Origin: Oceanirhabdus seepicola
Lineage (GTDB): Bacteria; Bacillota; Clostridia; Clostridiales; Clostridiaceae
Direction: 5' to 3'
Assembly: GCF_023684385.1 (NCBI RefSeq)
Contig: NZ_JAGSOJ010000001.1
Span: forward strand, 62,001 to 126,000
DNA: 64,000 nucleotides
The notes beneath the pieces are model-generated. The model saw only the letters and a list, made by a program, of their open reading frames with translations. It was not told where the DNA came from and made no database searches. Both the position numbers and the translations under genes were made by a program. Positions 34,989-45,200 of this stretch are shown piece after piece. Position 1 is the first letter of the stretch. The number at the start of each line of letters is the position of its first letter.

Positions 34989-36464
34989 CTAATGGCTTGA
35001 TATATAATTTAGTTTATTTACAAGTTCCTCTAGTAATTTAAAACTATCTACAATGTTTTCTATTCTTGTATCTTGATCATTTATATTTGCTAATATTACT
35101 TCAGCTGATGAAATAACTTCTCTTGAAGAAGAGGAAATTTCAGTTATTCTATTAAGAGTGTGTTGTGATGATGCTTCAATTGTATTCATCATTTCATCTG
35201 TATCGTTGGCTTTCTCAAATACAGTTTCAGTATTATCTTTTATATTACTTATTAATTCTTTAGTAGCCCCTAAAGATCCTATACTTTTATCTGCTGCTTC
35301 TTGAACATTTACAACCTGTTCAGACACTTCTTTAATTTTACTATTTATCTCTTTCAAAATTACTGATATTTCTTCAGTTGAGTTATGAGAGTCATTAGCC
35401 AACTTCCTTATTTCTTCTGCAACAATAGAAAAGCCCTTTCCTGCCTCCCCTGCTCTTGCTGCTTCAATAGCCGCATTTAAAGCAAGAAGATTTGTTTGAT
35501 TTGCAATAGCTGAAATACTCTCCAGTATATTACTTATCCTGTTTGCACGATTATTTAATTCATCTACATAACCTACAGTCTCTTTAATACCTAAATTCAC
35601 CTTTTCTATTTCTTCTGTTAAATTTTCAAATTGTTCGTTTCCAGTATTAACACTTGTTTTAGTAGCCTTAGAACTTTCTTTCACTATTTCAGTTGCTCTA
35701 ACAATATTATTAACTTCTTTATTTTCATTATCAATATCTGCTGCTATCTCATTAACAATAATCGCTTGTTCTTCTATACATTTAGTAGTATTAGAGAACA
35801 TATGAGTAATATTTTTTGATATATTGCCTGAAACGTTTACATTATCTTTTAACTCTGTGCTGAACTTACTTAAAATTGTTACTGATTCTTTTATTTCCTC
35901 TAACATCTTGTCCATTTTTTTCTTTTCAGCAGAAACTGCATAATGTTTTTCCATTATTTCTTTATTAAGTGATTTATTATTTTGAGCTTGAGCAATTAAA
36001 AATCCCATACAAATTATAGTTACAACTATTACAATTAATAATCCTGGTATATCATAAAAATCTCCATAAAACTCTTCTTTAAAAGTAAAAAACCCATAGA
36101 TTAGTGTTGCAAGCTCCATTAAAGTTAAAAAAATTATTGCTTTATATTCTTGATATAATGAAATAATCACAATAAAAAGAAAAACAAATAAAAAAGATGT
36201 TATATCATGAAAAACATGAACATGAAAAAAATGTAAAGCTCCCATTCCAAAAGCAACAAAATACATTACATATTGAGTAAACTTTTCTACTCTTGTTAAA
36301 ACTGTTGTTATAATACTTATACCTAAACTCATGGGTACCATAATATAGATTGTTTCTTTTGCTAAATTAGCTGTAATGGATAGTAATAGATATGCAATAG
36401 TACTAATCCACAATAACCTAGCCATAAGCTTATTTTTTTTGAATATTAATTCATTATTAGACAT
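34989..36464 (-). CDS. Methyl-accepting chemotaxis protein with six membrane segments
   Basis: This 491-residue receptor has an N-terminal half with six hydrophobic segments in close order and only short loops, so there is no external ligand-binding domain and no obvious HAMP. The C-terminal half is a standard MCP signalling hairpin with the tip [36 protein letters not shown] (given here by its key parts [16 protein letters not shown] and [15 protein letters not shown]). It would signal to CheA/CheW, possibly sensing membrane or energy state. The start at 36464 is chosen for GAGGA upstream; ATG at 36476 lacks a site. It is monocistronic. Confidence 0.92.
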   Translation of the reverse strand: MSNNELIFKKNKLMARLLWISTIAYLLLSITANLAKETIYIMVPMSLGISIITTVLTRVEKFTQYVMYFVAFGMGALHFFHVHVFHDITSFLFVFLFIVIISLYQEYKAIIFLTLMELATLIYGFFTFKEEFYGDFYDIPGLLIVIVVTIICMGFLIAQAQNNKSLNKEIMEKHYAVSAEKKKMDKMLEEIKESVTILSKFSTELKDNVNVSGNISKNITHMFSNTTKCIEEQAIIVNEIAADIDNENKEVNNIVRATEIVKESSKATKTSVNTGNEQFENLTEEIEKVNLGIKETVGYVDELNNRANRISNILESISAIANQTNLLALNAAIEAARAGEAGKGFSIVAEEIRKLANDSHNSTEEISVILKEINSKIKEVSEQVVNVQEAADKSIGSLGATKELISNIKDNTETVFEKANDTDEMMNTIEASSQHTLNRITEISSSSREVISSAEVILANINDQDTRIENIVDSFKLLEELVNKLNYISSH

Positions 36465-36776
36465 CTCAATCCTCATTTCTTAAATAATTTTAATTTATCC
36501 TACTAACTTTGACCAACCTTGGCAGAATTCATTTTTAATCTTCATGTTATCTGAAATTCTATTGGAACTTAGTCACTCTTCTCCCCAAACTATATTATTT
36601 CTACATTATTCCATATAAATCCTTCATATTATCTATTTTTATGAAAAATTACTTTTTTCCGAATAAGAAAACACCGATTCTAAATAGAACATCGGTGTCT
36701 TCTTTATCACTAAGGCATATCAGATCAATTTTTCTTTTTATAAAATTACCTCATCTACAAATTTATAACAATAATT
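36465..36776. other. Intergenic region with one terminator
   Basis: Apart from the hairpin at 36665-36704 no gene, repeat or conserved RNA was recognised in this AT-rich stretch. Confidence 0.5.
36665..36704 (-). terminator. Terminator of the two-component operon
   Basis: The stem ACACCGAT with ATCGGTGT, flanked by AAGAAA/TTCTT pairing, is followed on the minus strand by TTTTCTTATT. It lies some 75 bases after the kinase stop. Confidence 0.75.
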
Positions 36777-38540
36777 TTATAATGGTACTCTTAAAATGAC
36801 TTTCGTATAAAACCCTTCTTTACTTTCTAACTTTATTCCATACTCATTACCAAAACATAACTTAATTCTCTTGTTTATATTTTTCAATCCAACTCTAGTT
36901 CCTTTATTATTTGTTATGTTTTCTTCCTCTTCATTCAACAAAGATTTATTAATATAATTGACTTCTACCTTAGATATCCCCTTCCCTGTATCAATAATTT
37001 CTAAGTCTACATAATTATCATACATATTGCTTTTGATATATATTTTTCCTTTTTTCTTCTTATTAGTAAATCCATGTTTGAAACAGTTCTCTATAATAGG
37101 TTGTAATGTCATTTTTGTAATTGATATTTCTTTAATCCCACCCTCTAGATTCACGACATATTGATATGTATCAGGAAATCGCAAACTCATTACATTCATG
37201 TATTCACTCACGCATTTTAATTCATCCTCTAAAGTAACTACAGTTTCTTCTTTTACCGCATATCTAAATATTTTTGACATGGCTAAAGATAATTTTTCTA
37301 TATCTTCAGCATCGTAAAAAGTGGCTAAACTTCTTATACATTCCAGTGTGTTATATAAAAAGTGCGGATTTATTTGGCTTTGATAATATGAAAGTTCCGC
37401 TTGTACCATTGAAATTTCTAATTCATATAAAGTTTTTTGAGTATCTAGAAGCTCATTGTTCGAATCTTTTACTTTATGCATCATTTGATTAATATGCATA
37501 GCTATTTCACTTATCTCATTTTTTAAAGGGGTTTCAATATCTTCATATTCCTCAGATGATTCATATTCATCTAATTTTTTAACAATTTTCTCTACTGGTT
37601 TAGTAACTGCTGAAATAGTAGCTCTAACAACAACTGCAAGTATGGCAATGCCAACAAGAGCAATTCCTATAAATATTGGTCTTAAAGAACTAGTGCTTCT
37701 TATTATCTTATTCCTAGGAATTAATGTTATAACAGACCAATTTGTATTTTTAAAATTCTTTTGGATATATAAATACTTGCTGTTTTCAATATTTACATAT
37801 TCACTTGACTTATTTTCCTCTTCTGAATAAGTCATGATTTTTTCAAATGTTTCATTTGCTATACTCATATTACTAGTAATAATATTATTATTCTCTACAA
37901 GTAATAACATTGTATCTGTTTCTTTTTCTGAATTTATTTTCAATATATTGCTTACAAAGTCATAATTTATAATTGATATAAAATATCCTTTTGGGTTTTT
38001 CGTATTAGGCTCATATATAGGACTTACGCATGCAAAATAATATTTCTCTGTGTTTTCTTCAAAGATACTTTCTGTAAAAAATGATGTGTTATAAATTTTA
38101 TTAGTTAAATCATATTGCTCTTTAATTTTATTAAATATATTATTAGGGTACTCTATGTTCCCAACTATAATTGATTTTCCCTCAATAGGATACAATATTA
38201 TGCCTTCCATAGTTCCGTGAAAGAAAGAATTGAATTTTGCATATCCATTTACAAAATAGTCTTCTAACTTACTCTCAGTATAAGTTCTTTTGCTTAAAGT
38301 CTCACTTATCTCTAGTACATATGAATAATTCATATTGTTGACTTTAATACTATTCAATATGTTACTGATATTATCTTCAACTACCTTAGTATTAGCTTCA
38401 TAAGAGGCTTTAGTTTTATCTACAAGTAAATTTCCTATAAAATATACTACAGCCATTTCTAAAATAATTATAATTATTCCCACTATTATAACAATAAACC
38501 TGATTTGACTTCTAATTTTAAAGTCTGTGAACCTTTTCAT
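36777..38540 (-). CDS. LytS/YesM-type sensor histidine kinase
   Basis: This 587-residue kinase has two membrane helices (about 12-35 and 285-310) around a large extracellular sensor of the Cache type, then a HAMP-like linker, a His_kinase domain (YQSQINPHFLYNTLECIRSL with the phospho-acceptor histidine) and an HATPase_c domain (IIENCFKHGF; IIDTGKGIS; GTRVGLKNINKRI). It belongs to the YesM group that pairs with YesN-type regulators. It starts 6 bases after the regulator gene, an operon of regulator then kinase. The pair is divergent from an exporter operon and probably controls it. Confidence 0.94.
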   Translation of the reverse strand: MKRFTDFKIRSQIRFIVIIVGIIIIILEMAVVYFIGNLLVDKTKASYEANTKVVEDNISNILNSIKVNNMNYSYVLEISETLSKRTYTESKLEDYFVNGYAKFNSFFHGTMEGIILYPIEGKSIIVGNIEYPNNIFNKIKEQYDLTNKIYNTSFFTESIFEENTEKYYFACVSPIYEPNTKNPKGYFISIINYDFVSNILKINSEKETDTMLLLVENNNIITSNMSIANETFEKIMTYSEEENKSSEYVNIENSKYLYIQKNFKNTNWSVITLIPRNKIIRSTSSLRPIFIGIALVGIAILAVVVRATISAVTKPVEKIVKKLDEYESSEEYEDIETPLKNEISEIAMHINQMMHKVKDSNNELLDTQKTLYELEISMVQAELSYYQSQINPHFLYNTLECIRSLATFYDAEDIEKLSLAMSKIFRYAVKEETVVTLEDELKCVSEYMNVMSLRFPDTYQYVVNLEGGIKEISITKMTLQPIIENCFKHGFTNKKKKGKIYIKSNMYDNYVDLEIIDTGKGISKVEVNYINKSLLNEEEENITNNKGTRVGLKNINKRIKLCFGNEYGIKLESKEGFYTKVILRVPL

Positions 38541-38545
38541 ATAAA

Positions 38546-39301
38546 CTATGACTCCTTTCTATAAGCACTTGGGGTCATACCAGTGATTTTTTTAAATTGT
38601 TTAGTAAAGTAACAATAATCACTATACCCACATTTTGCAGCAATTGATGATATTGAGTCTTTAGTTGATGATAACAGTAAACAGGCTTTCTCAATCCTTA
38701 ACTCTAAAACATATTCTGTGAAATTTTTCCCTAAGGTTCTCTTAATTAAATCGCTAATATATGTGGGATTATAGAAAAACTTATCTGCTATATCTGGTAA
38801 AGATAATTGATTTGTATAATTGTCTTGAATATATGTCAATATCTCTTTAAATTTATCATTATCCTTATTATCATTTAAAGTTACTTCATCTTCACATACT
38901 TCTTTAATATATCCATGAGAAAATTTTCCTTTTATCTTTAAAATTAAATTGGACATAATATTTCTCAATTCATCTTTATCTATGGGCTTCAATAGGTAAT
39001 AAAATGCATTATATTTCATTGCATCCTGAACGTATTCAAAATCACTATACCCGCTTATTACAACAAATTCACTATTTATCCCTTTTACCCTAACCCTCTT
39101 CATAAGCTCTATACCTGAAACATCACCCATGTTAATATCAGTAAAAACAATCTCTGGCTTATTAGCTAATATGTATTCATATGCTTCTTCTGGATCATAT
39201 GATACTAAATCAACTCTAGCACCAAACTTTTCCCATCTGCAACTTCTTTCAATACCTTTTGCAATCAAAGGTTCATCATCAACAATAACTATAGAATACA
39301 T
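38546..39301 (-). CDS. YesN-type response regulator with AraC DNA-binding domain
   Basis: This 251-residue protein has a receiver domain (VDDEP acid pocket; phospho-acceptor Asp in EIVFTDINMG; switch lysine in YLLKPID) followed by an AraC-type double helix-turn-helix (LSLPDIADKFFYNPTYISDL and SISSIAAKCGYSDYCYFTKQFKKITGMTPSAYR). It lies head-to-tail with the kinase. The intergenic region towards the exporter operon holds repeated 22-bp-spaced direct repeats (39387-39478), the geometry AraC-family dimers use. Self- and target regulation through these sites is inferred. Confidence 0.95.
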   Translation of the reverse strand: MYSIVIVDDEPLIAKGIERSCRWEKFGARVDLVSYDPEEAYEYILANKPEIVFTDINMGDVSGIELMKRVRVKGINSEFVVISGYSDFEYVQDAMKYNAFYYLLKPIDKDELRNIMSNLILKIKGKFSHGYIKEVCEDEVTLNDNKDNDKFKEILTYIQDNYTNQLSLPDIADKFFYNPTYISDLIKRTLGKNFTEYVLELRIEKACLLLSSTKDSISSIAAKCGYSDYCYFTKQFKKITGMTPSAYRKES

Positions 39302-39386
39302 TTTAACACCTGCCCATCCTATGATTTACTAATAGTATACTCAATTAATCATACCTATACAATCACTTAACCCTATTAATAATGAT

Positions 39387-39478
39387 CATCTAAAAATATT
39401 CCTATTTTCATCTAAAAATATTCCTATAGACAAATCAAATATAAAAATCCTCCTGTTTTCATCTAAAAATATTACTAT
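39387..39478. repeat. Duplicated 51-base unit with four direct repeats (operator candidate)
   Basis: The element CATCTAAAAATATTCCTAT occurs at 39387-39405 and 39409-39427 and, with one change, at 39460-39478; a weaker copy is at 39438-39456. The repeats come in two pairs, each spaced 22 bases, and the pairs are about 51 bases apart and share flanking CTATAgACAAAT, so a 51-base block appears duplicated. It lies between the divergent YesN-type regulator and the RND exporter. Two-turn direct repeats suit AraC-type binding. Confidence 0.7.
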
Positions 39479-39549
39479 AAACAAATGTCCAAAGAAAATA
39501 TACTTGTATTCATGACTTACATTTAAAAAACATGTTGAGAGGTGAAATA

Positions 39550-41655
39550 ATGCAAAAGATTAGTGAATTTATTGTTAATCATACCAAATCTATAATCACA
39601 ATTTTTCTTATTTTAATGTTAGTAGGTGGATTATTATCAACAGGCGTAGGGTTAAATCTTGATAATACATTTTATCTTCCAGACCATATGAACTCGAAGG
39701 AAGCTGTAATTAAACTTGATGAAGAATTTGGAATGAAAGGTACTGCAAATCTTTTAATAAAAAATAAGGATATCTATGAAATTGTACAAATAAAAGATAA
39801 AATTTCAAGGATTGATGGTGTAAAGGATGTCATTTGGCTTGACGATTTTACAGATATTAATCTACCAAGTGAATTTATTGATGACAATTACATAGAGCAA
39901 TTTTATAAAGATGATAATGCTTTATTACAAATAATATTTGCAGATATTAACGAAAGTAAAGAAACATATGATGCACTTGAAGAAATTGAAAAACTGCTTA
40001 ATGAGGGAGATTATTTAGCTGGTACCTCTGTAATATCAAGAAACATGGTATCAAGATCTGGTGATGAAATTAAAATCTACTCTGCAGTAGCTATTGTTTT
40101 GGTTTTGATTATTTTACTTACTTCCACTTCTTCTTGGTTAGAACCTTTTATTTTCTTACTAACCATAGGAGTTTCTATACTTATGAATATGGGCCTTAAT
40201 ATTATAGCCGGAGAGGTTTCTCAAGTTACTTACTCTGCAGCTAGTATATTACAATTTGCAGTATCTATGGATTACATGATTTTCCTTCTACACAGATTTC
40301 ATGATGAAAGACATAAAGGTACTCCAATAAAAGAAGCAATGATTAATAGCATTATGTTGTCATATAAATCAATAGTTGCCAGTGCCATAACTACAATTGC
40401 TGGTTTTATAGCTCTATCCTTTATGGATTTTGGAATTGGTAAAGATCTAGGTCTTGTACTAGCTAGAGGGGTTTTTCTAAGTTTAATTACTGTTTTAACT
40501 TTTTTACCTGCAATTGTATTAGTACTTGATAAATGGATTGAAAGATTTTCACATAAGGAACTTTCTCCAAAGTTTAATATAGTTTCTAAGATATCCAGTA
40601 AAGGACGATATATTTCTGTGATTTTTGTATTCCTATTTGCAGGATTATTCTACTTAGCTCAAAACAATATAACTTACTATTATTCAAATTCCAATAGTTT
40701 ACCAAATGATGACAGTGCATTTATTGCACAACAACAGATTGATGGGATTTACGGTTCGAAAAATCAAAATATAATTCTTGTTCCTAATTCAGACAAGTTG
40801 AAAGAAGTTGAATTAGTTAAAGAACTAAAAGCATTACCGTATGTTGAAGATGCATCAAGTTTATATTCACAACTAGGTACAGAAATGCCTGAAATTATGA
40901 TACCTGAAAATCTAAAGACTAACTTTACCAGTGATAATTTTTCAATGATTACACTTAATCTTAACACTGGAAAAGAAGATGAGAAAGCCTTTGCTGCTGT
41001 TGAAGACATAAGGACTATCATCAGCGAATATTATAATGAATATTATGTTGCTGGAGAAGCTTTTTCTTATAAGGATTTAAAAGATGTTACTGACAGTGAT
41101 TTTACTAAAACAAATATTTTATCAACACTTTTCATTATTATTATTCTAGGTATAACTTTTAAATCTATTTCTATTCCAGTTATAGCTGTATTTATTATAC
41201 AAACATCTATATGGATAAATGTTGGTACTGCATACTTTTCAGATACACCTTTGAGCTTTATTAGTTTTGTAATTATTGGTGCTATTCAATTAGGAGCAAC
41301 TGTTGATTATGCGATACTTTACGTAAACAGATATAAAGAAAATCTAGTGGATATGCCTCCATTAAAAGCAGCCGGTGAAACTATTAAAAATACAGCAAAA
41401 TCAATTATTACTAGTGGTAGTATTTTAGTAGCTGCAACATTTAGTATTTATTTAATTGCATCTATGAAAACAGCCTCTGAATTATGTTTATTAATAGGTA
41501 GAGGAGCAATAATAAGCATGATAAGTGTTTTATTTGCCCTTCCTGGTTTCTTAGTAATTTTTGAGCCTATCATTAAATGGACATCAATTCAGTGGCCTAC
41601 AAATATAAAAAATAAAACAACAAAAGATATGAGAGGTGTTAGTAATGAAATTTAA
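39550..41655 (+). CDS. RND superfamily exporter (MMPL type)
   Basis: This 701-residue protein has two tandem halves, each with a large extracellular loop after the first helix and five further helices, 12 in all. Conserved segments include QFAVSMDYMIFLLHRFHDE in the first half and QLGATVDYAILYVNRYKEN in the second, the MMPL pattern with an Asp-Tyr proton-relay pair. Such exporters move lipids, peptides or drugs out of the membrane. The ATG at 39550 is chosen for AGAGGTG. The following secreted heptad-repeat gene overlaps its end by 11 bases, so the two proteins probably work together. Regulation by the divergent two-component system is inferred from the repeats at 39387. Confidence 0.93.
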   Translation: MQKISEFIVNHTKSIITIFLILMLVGGLLSTGVGLNLDNTFYLPDHMNSKEAVIKLDEEFGMKGTANLLIKNKDIYEIVQIKDKISRIDGVKDVIWLDDFTDINLPSEFIDDNYIEQFYKDDNALLQIIFADINESKETYDALEEIEKLLNEGDYLAGTSVISRNMVSRSGDEIKIYSAVAIVLVLIILLTSTSSWLEPFIFLLTIGVSILMNMGLNIIAGEVSQVTYSAASILQFAVSMDYMIFLLHRFHDERHKGTPIKEAMINSIMLSYKSIVASAITTIAGFIALSFMDFGIGKDLGLVLARGVFLSLITVLTFLPAIVLVLDKWIERFSHKELSPKFNIVSKISSKGRYISVIFVFLFAGLFYLAQNNITYYYSNSNSLPNDDSAFIAQQQIDGIYGSKNQNIILVPNSDKLKEVELVKELKALPYVEDASSLYSQLGTEMPEIMIPENLKTNFTSDNFSMITLNLNTGKEDEKAFAAVEDIRTIISEYYNEYYVAGEAFSYKDLKDVTDSDFTKTNILSTLFIIIILGITFKSISIPVIAVFIIQTSIWINVGTAYFSDTPLSFISFVIIGAIQLGATVDYAILYVNRYKENLVDMPPLKAAGETIKNTAKSIITSGSILVAATFSIYLIASMKTASELCLLIGRGAIISMISVLFALPGFLVIFEPIIKWTSIQWPTNIKNKTTKDMRGVSNEI

Positions 41656-43294
41656 ATCAAATAAAATCACATGTATAATAATGTCTACAATTATTCTTTT
41701 TTCTAATGTTATTAGTGTCCAAGCTGAAAATACTTCTCTAAAAATCAATAAAGATGAAACCGTATATACTACGCTTAATCATGATGGTTCTGTTCAAAAT
41801 ATTAACCTTGTAAATCGTCTTTTCAATATTGAAGATACTACAACTATTGATTTTGGAACATATTTAGAAGTAAATCCATTAAGAAAAGCAGAACTTTTAG
41901 AGATAAGTAATAATAAAATAATTTGGGATACTTCTGATTATATTAGTAATGATTTTTATTATGAAGGCATTATTGAAAAAGAGCTCCCTATTATTGTAGA
42001 TATAAATTACTTCTTTAATGGAGATAAAGTCGAAGCTTCGCAGTTAGCAGGAAAAACAGGTGAAATTAAAATAACATTTAATGTGAATCAAAACCCTGAA
42101 TGTGATGAAGCATATAAAGACATCTTTATGACACAAATTCAATTAATGTTAGATTTAGATAGTACAAAAATATTGAGTTCTGTTAATTCAGTTAATACAG
42201 TTACAGGCAAATACTCAACATTAGCTTATACAGTTCTACCAAATGAAGACAAAACCTTTGAACTTGTCTTAGATTCTAAGAATTTTGAACTACAACCAAT
42301 AAATATTGCTTTAGTTTCCACTGAAATGAATTTAGAAAGTTTAGATGAGCTTATTGATGGTTTAGATGATATGAAAGATGGTATGACTGAACTAACTGAT
42401 GGCACGAAAAAACTGCAAAATGGTATGGTTGATCTAGTATCCGGAGTTGATGACTTAAATAATGGAGTTGAAGAGTTATCAAATGGTGCTTCAGACTTGT
42501 CTTCCGGTATGGGTGATTATGAAAATGGACTTTTGGAATTCAAAACTGGTATAGACTCAATTGCCAGTGGTGTTACTGATACTACTAATGGTTTAAATAA
42601 TATTAATGAACAAAGCTCTATGCTAGAAGATGGTTACACCAAGCTATATTCAGGTCTTGAAGAACTTGTTGATGGTCATGCTCAATTAACTTTAATCGCT
42701 AACAATCTGTTAAATAGCGATGATCCAAATTTACAAGCTTTAGCAGAAGGAATAATTTCTGAAAATAAAGCACTTGAAGAATTAACTATAGGATTTGAAA
42801 TGTCTAACCAAGGATTAAATGCATATACAACTGGTCTTAATAACTTAACCTCTGGTATTAATTCACTAAATGAAGGAATGTCAGCTTTACCTTCAGGTAT
42901 GGAGGGGTTAGTTACTGGATATGGAAAACTATATGATGGTTATAAAAGTATTAATAAAGGTTTATTCGAAACTAAAAATGGTATTAATGAAATGTATAAT
43001 AAGATAGATACTTTACCATCTGATGTGACTAAGTTAGTAGATGGACAAGAAAAAATAGCAGATGGAGTTGGAGAACTTAATGAAAAATTAAGCGAATCAT
43101 TATTAGATACTGATAATAAAAAGGTTCTTTCTTTTGCTGACAGTAACATTGCAATTCATTCATTACAATTCATGATGAAAACACCTGACATAAAAATAGA
43201 AAATAGCCTGAATGATAGTTCAAACGATATTAGAGAAGATGACAAACCATGGTACGAAAATATTTGGAATAAGTTAACTGCTTTATTTCATTAA
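41645..43294 (+). CDS. Exported YhgE/Pip-like heptad-repeat protein
   Basis: This 549-residue protein has a signal peptide (about residues 1-28, ending VQA), then a beta-rich domain of some 200 residues. A long region of repeated 7-residue units of the type L-x-x-G (DDMKDGMTELTDGTKKLQNG, VDDLNNGVEELSNGASDLSSG) matches the X-heptad repeats of YhgE/Pip proteins that accompany MMPL exporters. The C-terminus is charged without an LPXTG anchor and without a clear membrane helix. The start at 41645 has AGAGGTG and lies inside the exporter's 3' end. It probably forms an extracellular coiled-coil partner of the exporter. Confidence 0.85.
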   Translation: MKFKSNKITCIIMSTIILFSNVISVQAENTSLKINKDETVYTTLNHDGSVQNINLVNRLFNIEDTTTIDFGTYLEVNPLRKAELLEISNNKIIWDTSDYISNDFYYEGIIEKELPIIVDINYFFNGDKVEASQLAGKTGEIKITFNVNQNPECDEAYKDIFMTQIQLMLDLDSTKILSSVNSVNTVTGKYSTLAYTVLPNEDKTFELVLDSKNFELQPINIALVSTEMNLESLDELIDGLDDMKDGMTELTDGTKKLQNGMVDLVSGVDDLNNGVEELSNGASDLSSGMGDYENGLLEFKTGIDSIASGVTDTTNGLNNINEQSSMLEDGYTKLYSGLEELVDGHAQLTLIANNLLNSDDPNLQALAEGIISENKALEELTIGFEMSNQGLNAYTTGLNNLTSGINSLNEGMSALPSGMEGLVTGYGKLYDGYKSINKGLFETKNGINEMYNKIDTLPSDVTKLVDGQEKIADGVGELNEKLSESLLDTDNKKVLSFADSNIAIHSLQFMMKTPDIKIENSLNDSSNDIREDDKPWYENIWNKLTALFH

Positions 43295-43337
43295 ACTAAA
43301 TATCATTGACTAGTTTTAGATATAGAAGGAGGATTAT

Positions 43338-44123
43338 ATGAGCATTATTTCCATAATAGTTATCTTGATTGCTGGTTGGGGTGCAGGATTAGTAACAGGT
43401 TTAGTTGGTGCCTCAGCAGCTGTAATAGTAACACCAATGTTAGTAACATTTTTGGGATACCCCGCCTATACAGCAATTGGTATAAGCCTAGCAACAGACG
43501 TTTTCGCATCTTCTGCATCAGCTAGAACCTATTATAAACATGGGAATATTGATATAAAAAATGGTATTTCCATGGCGATTATGGCCGTAGTTGGAGCCAT
43601 AATTGGAAGCTTAATTTCAAAGTATATACCTGATAATGCCCTTGGTGGTGGTTCAGGTTTTGTAACTTTGATAATGGGTATTCAATTTATTAGAACTCCT
43701 ATGAATGTGAAAATTAAAAGGTTTAAAGAAAAATTTGATTTAGCCTTTTTTGATGATAAAAAAGTATTAGCTTCAATCTTATTTGGAACTTTAATTGGTC
43801 TAATCTGCGGAATAGTTGGTGCTGGTGGCGGAATAATGATTCTTTTCATACTTACATTTATATTAGGATACGATATGAAAACAGCTGTTGGAACATCAGT
43901 TTTAATTATGGCTTGTACTGCTTTATCAGGTTCAATAGGACATTTCATACATTCAGGTTTTCCAATAAAAGAAATAGCTATTGCATCTATAGGTGGATTA
44001 ATAGGCGCTAGAATGGCTTCAAAATTTGCAAATCTAGCATCTGAAGAAAAGCTATCAAAAATAGTAGGAATTGTATTTATAGTATTAGGCTCTATAATGA
44101 CAGTTCAGAAAATCATTTTTTAA
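43338..44123 (+). CDS. TauE/SafE (TSUP) family membrane transporter
   Basis: This 261-residue protein has eight or nine hydrophobic segments. The two halves each carry the TSUP-type glycine-rich segment (GWGAGLVTGLVGASAAVIVTP and GTLIGLICGIVGAGGGIMIL, quoted as GAGLVTGLVGASA and LICGIVGAGGGIM). The family exports sulfite, sulfoacetate or related organosulfonates, or takes up thiosulfate; the substrate cannot be told here. AAGGAGG lies upstream, and the gene follows the heptad-repeat gene by 43 bases, so it is likely the third gene of the exporter operon. Confidence 0.9.
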   Translation: MSIISIIVILIAGWGAGLVTGLVGASAAVIVTPMLVTFLGYPAYTAIGISLATDVFASSASARTYYKHGNIDIKNGISMAIMAVVGAIIGSLISKYIPDNALGGGSGFVTLIMGIQFIRTPMNVKIKRFKEKFDLAFFDDKKVLASILFGTLIGLICGIVGAGGGIMILFILTFILGYDMKTAVGTSVLIMACTALSGSIGHFIHSGFPIKEIAIASIGGLIGARMASKFANLASEEKLSKIVGIVFIVLGSIMTVQKIIF

Positions 44124-44339
44124 TATAGTTATTTATTAGACTCTGTTAGATATTATTGTTAGTGCAACTTCATTTTAGGCTTTATAACTATAAAGATAAT
44201 AAGATATCATTGATTATTAACACATGGTAATATATAATAATAGTAAAAATGGAGATATTTTGAATCTAAATTCATTTGTCCCCAAAATTATTACTAAAAT
44301 CCTTTATAAGGAAAAACATAAACTTACCGGAGGTTAATT

Positions 44340-44810
44340 ATGGAACATTTAGCATACTGTGATGCTAAGGCAAAGGTATTATCAAAAATTTTAGATGGAA
44401 CAAAAACAATGATCATTCGTGGTGCTGCCGGTAGAAAGTTACCATACGGCAGAGTTTTTGAAGGTGAAACTCTTTATTTTATAGAAAACAATGGTGATGG
44501 ATTAATAAAAGCTAAAGCAACTGTTAAAAGTGTATTTAATTCCGATAAAATGACAAAGGAACAATCAATTGAAGTTGTAGATAATCATCAAGATAAACTT
44601 AATCTATCAAATGCTCAAACAAAAAGATGGGCAGGGAAAAAGTATCTGTGTCTAGTAGAAATAGAAAACGTGTCACCAATTGAGCCATTTATTCTTGACC
44701 GTCAAAAAAATATGGATGACTGGATAACAGTAGAAGATATTAATTCCATCATTAAAAAGGATGATAACACTATGACCGAATATAAAGCAGTAAGGTTCAC
44801 CGATAAATAA
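44340..44810 (+). CDS. ASCH/PUA-like domain protein of unknown function
   Basis: The protein is 156 residues. The pattern ILDGTKTMIIRGAAGRKLPYGRV, then GETLYFIEN and IKAKATVKSVF, and later KRWAGKKYLCLVEIENV resembles the ASCH/PUA-like beta-barrel fold, which binds RNA or nucleotides. No close family name can be given. CCGGAGG precedes the ATG. It is monocistronic with a strong terminator at 44825-44861. Two related domains (PUA, EVE) recognise modified bases, but this is only a structural analogy. Confidence 0.65.
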   Translation: MEHLAYCDAKAKVLSKILDGTKTMIIRGAAGRKLPYGRVFEGETLYFIENNGDGLIKAKATVKSVFNSDKMTKEQSIEVVDNHQDKLNLSNAQTKRWAGKKYLCLVEIENVSPIEPFILDRQKNMDDWITVEDINSIIKKDDNTMTEYKAVRFTDK

Positions 44811-44824
44811 TTGTTCATTTACTA

Positions 44825-44861
44825 AAGCACCTTTTGGGATAATTTTATCCAAAAGGTGCTT
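44825..44861 (+). terminator. Terminator of the ASCH-like gene
   Basis: The stem AAGCACCTTTTGG-ATAA with TTAT-CCAAAAGGTGCTT is followed by T-rich sequence. Confidence 0.8.
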
Positions 44862-44975
44862 GATTTATTTATAGCATCTTGCACTAATAACTCTGATTAT
44901 TAACCTTATATTGGATTATTGGAAATTTATTTCAAATAATTCAACAATATTTAATAATCAACTATACAGGACAAA

Positions 44976-45200
44976 GTGAACTCTCCCTTCACTTGCTCAC
45001 GCTGAAGTGGGGGGCTTCTTGGTATATCCAAGAACTTTTCCTGCTTCACAGATTTCGCAATCTACTTTCTCCACAGGCTATCCCCGTAAGACCTACGGTT
45101 CTTAGTTTTTTAGGCTATTTCTAACAAGCCTTGTTTTAGTATATTCATACTAGCATTTATATCCCTATCATGAATAGTGTTGCATTTAGGGCATTCCCAT
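44976..45200 (-). ncRNA. Candidate omega RNA (TnpB guide RNA) at the element's right end
   Basis: TnpB proteins use an RNA made from the 3' end of tnpB and the right end of the element, with the guide taken from flanking DNA. Here the conserved structured right-end sequence covers about 44976-45108. The guide would be the bases just beyond 44976 on the minus strand (TTTGTCCTGTATAGTT). This is an inference from the family; limits are approximate. Confidence 0.5.

Noticed and set aside
39387..39478. Repeat array considered as a CRISPR
   Set aside because: Spacing is irregular in CRISPR terms (3, about 10 and 3 bases between units), units are imperfect, and there are no cas genes; operator sites fit better.
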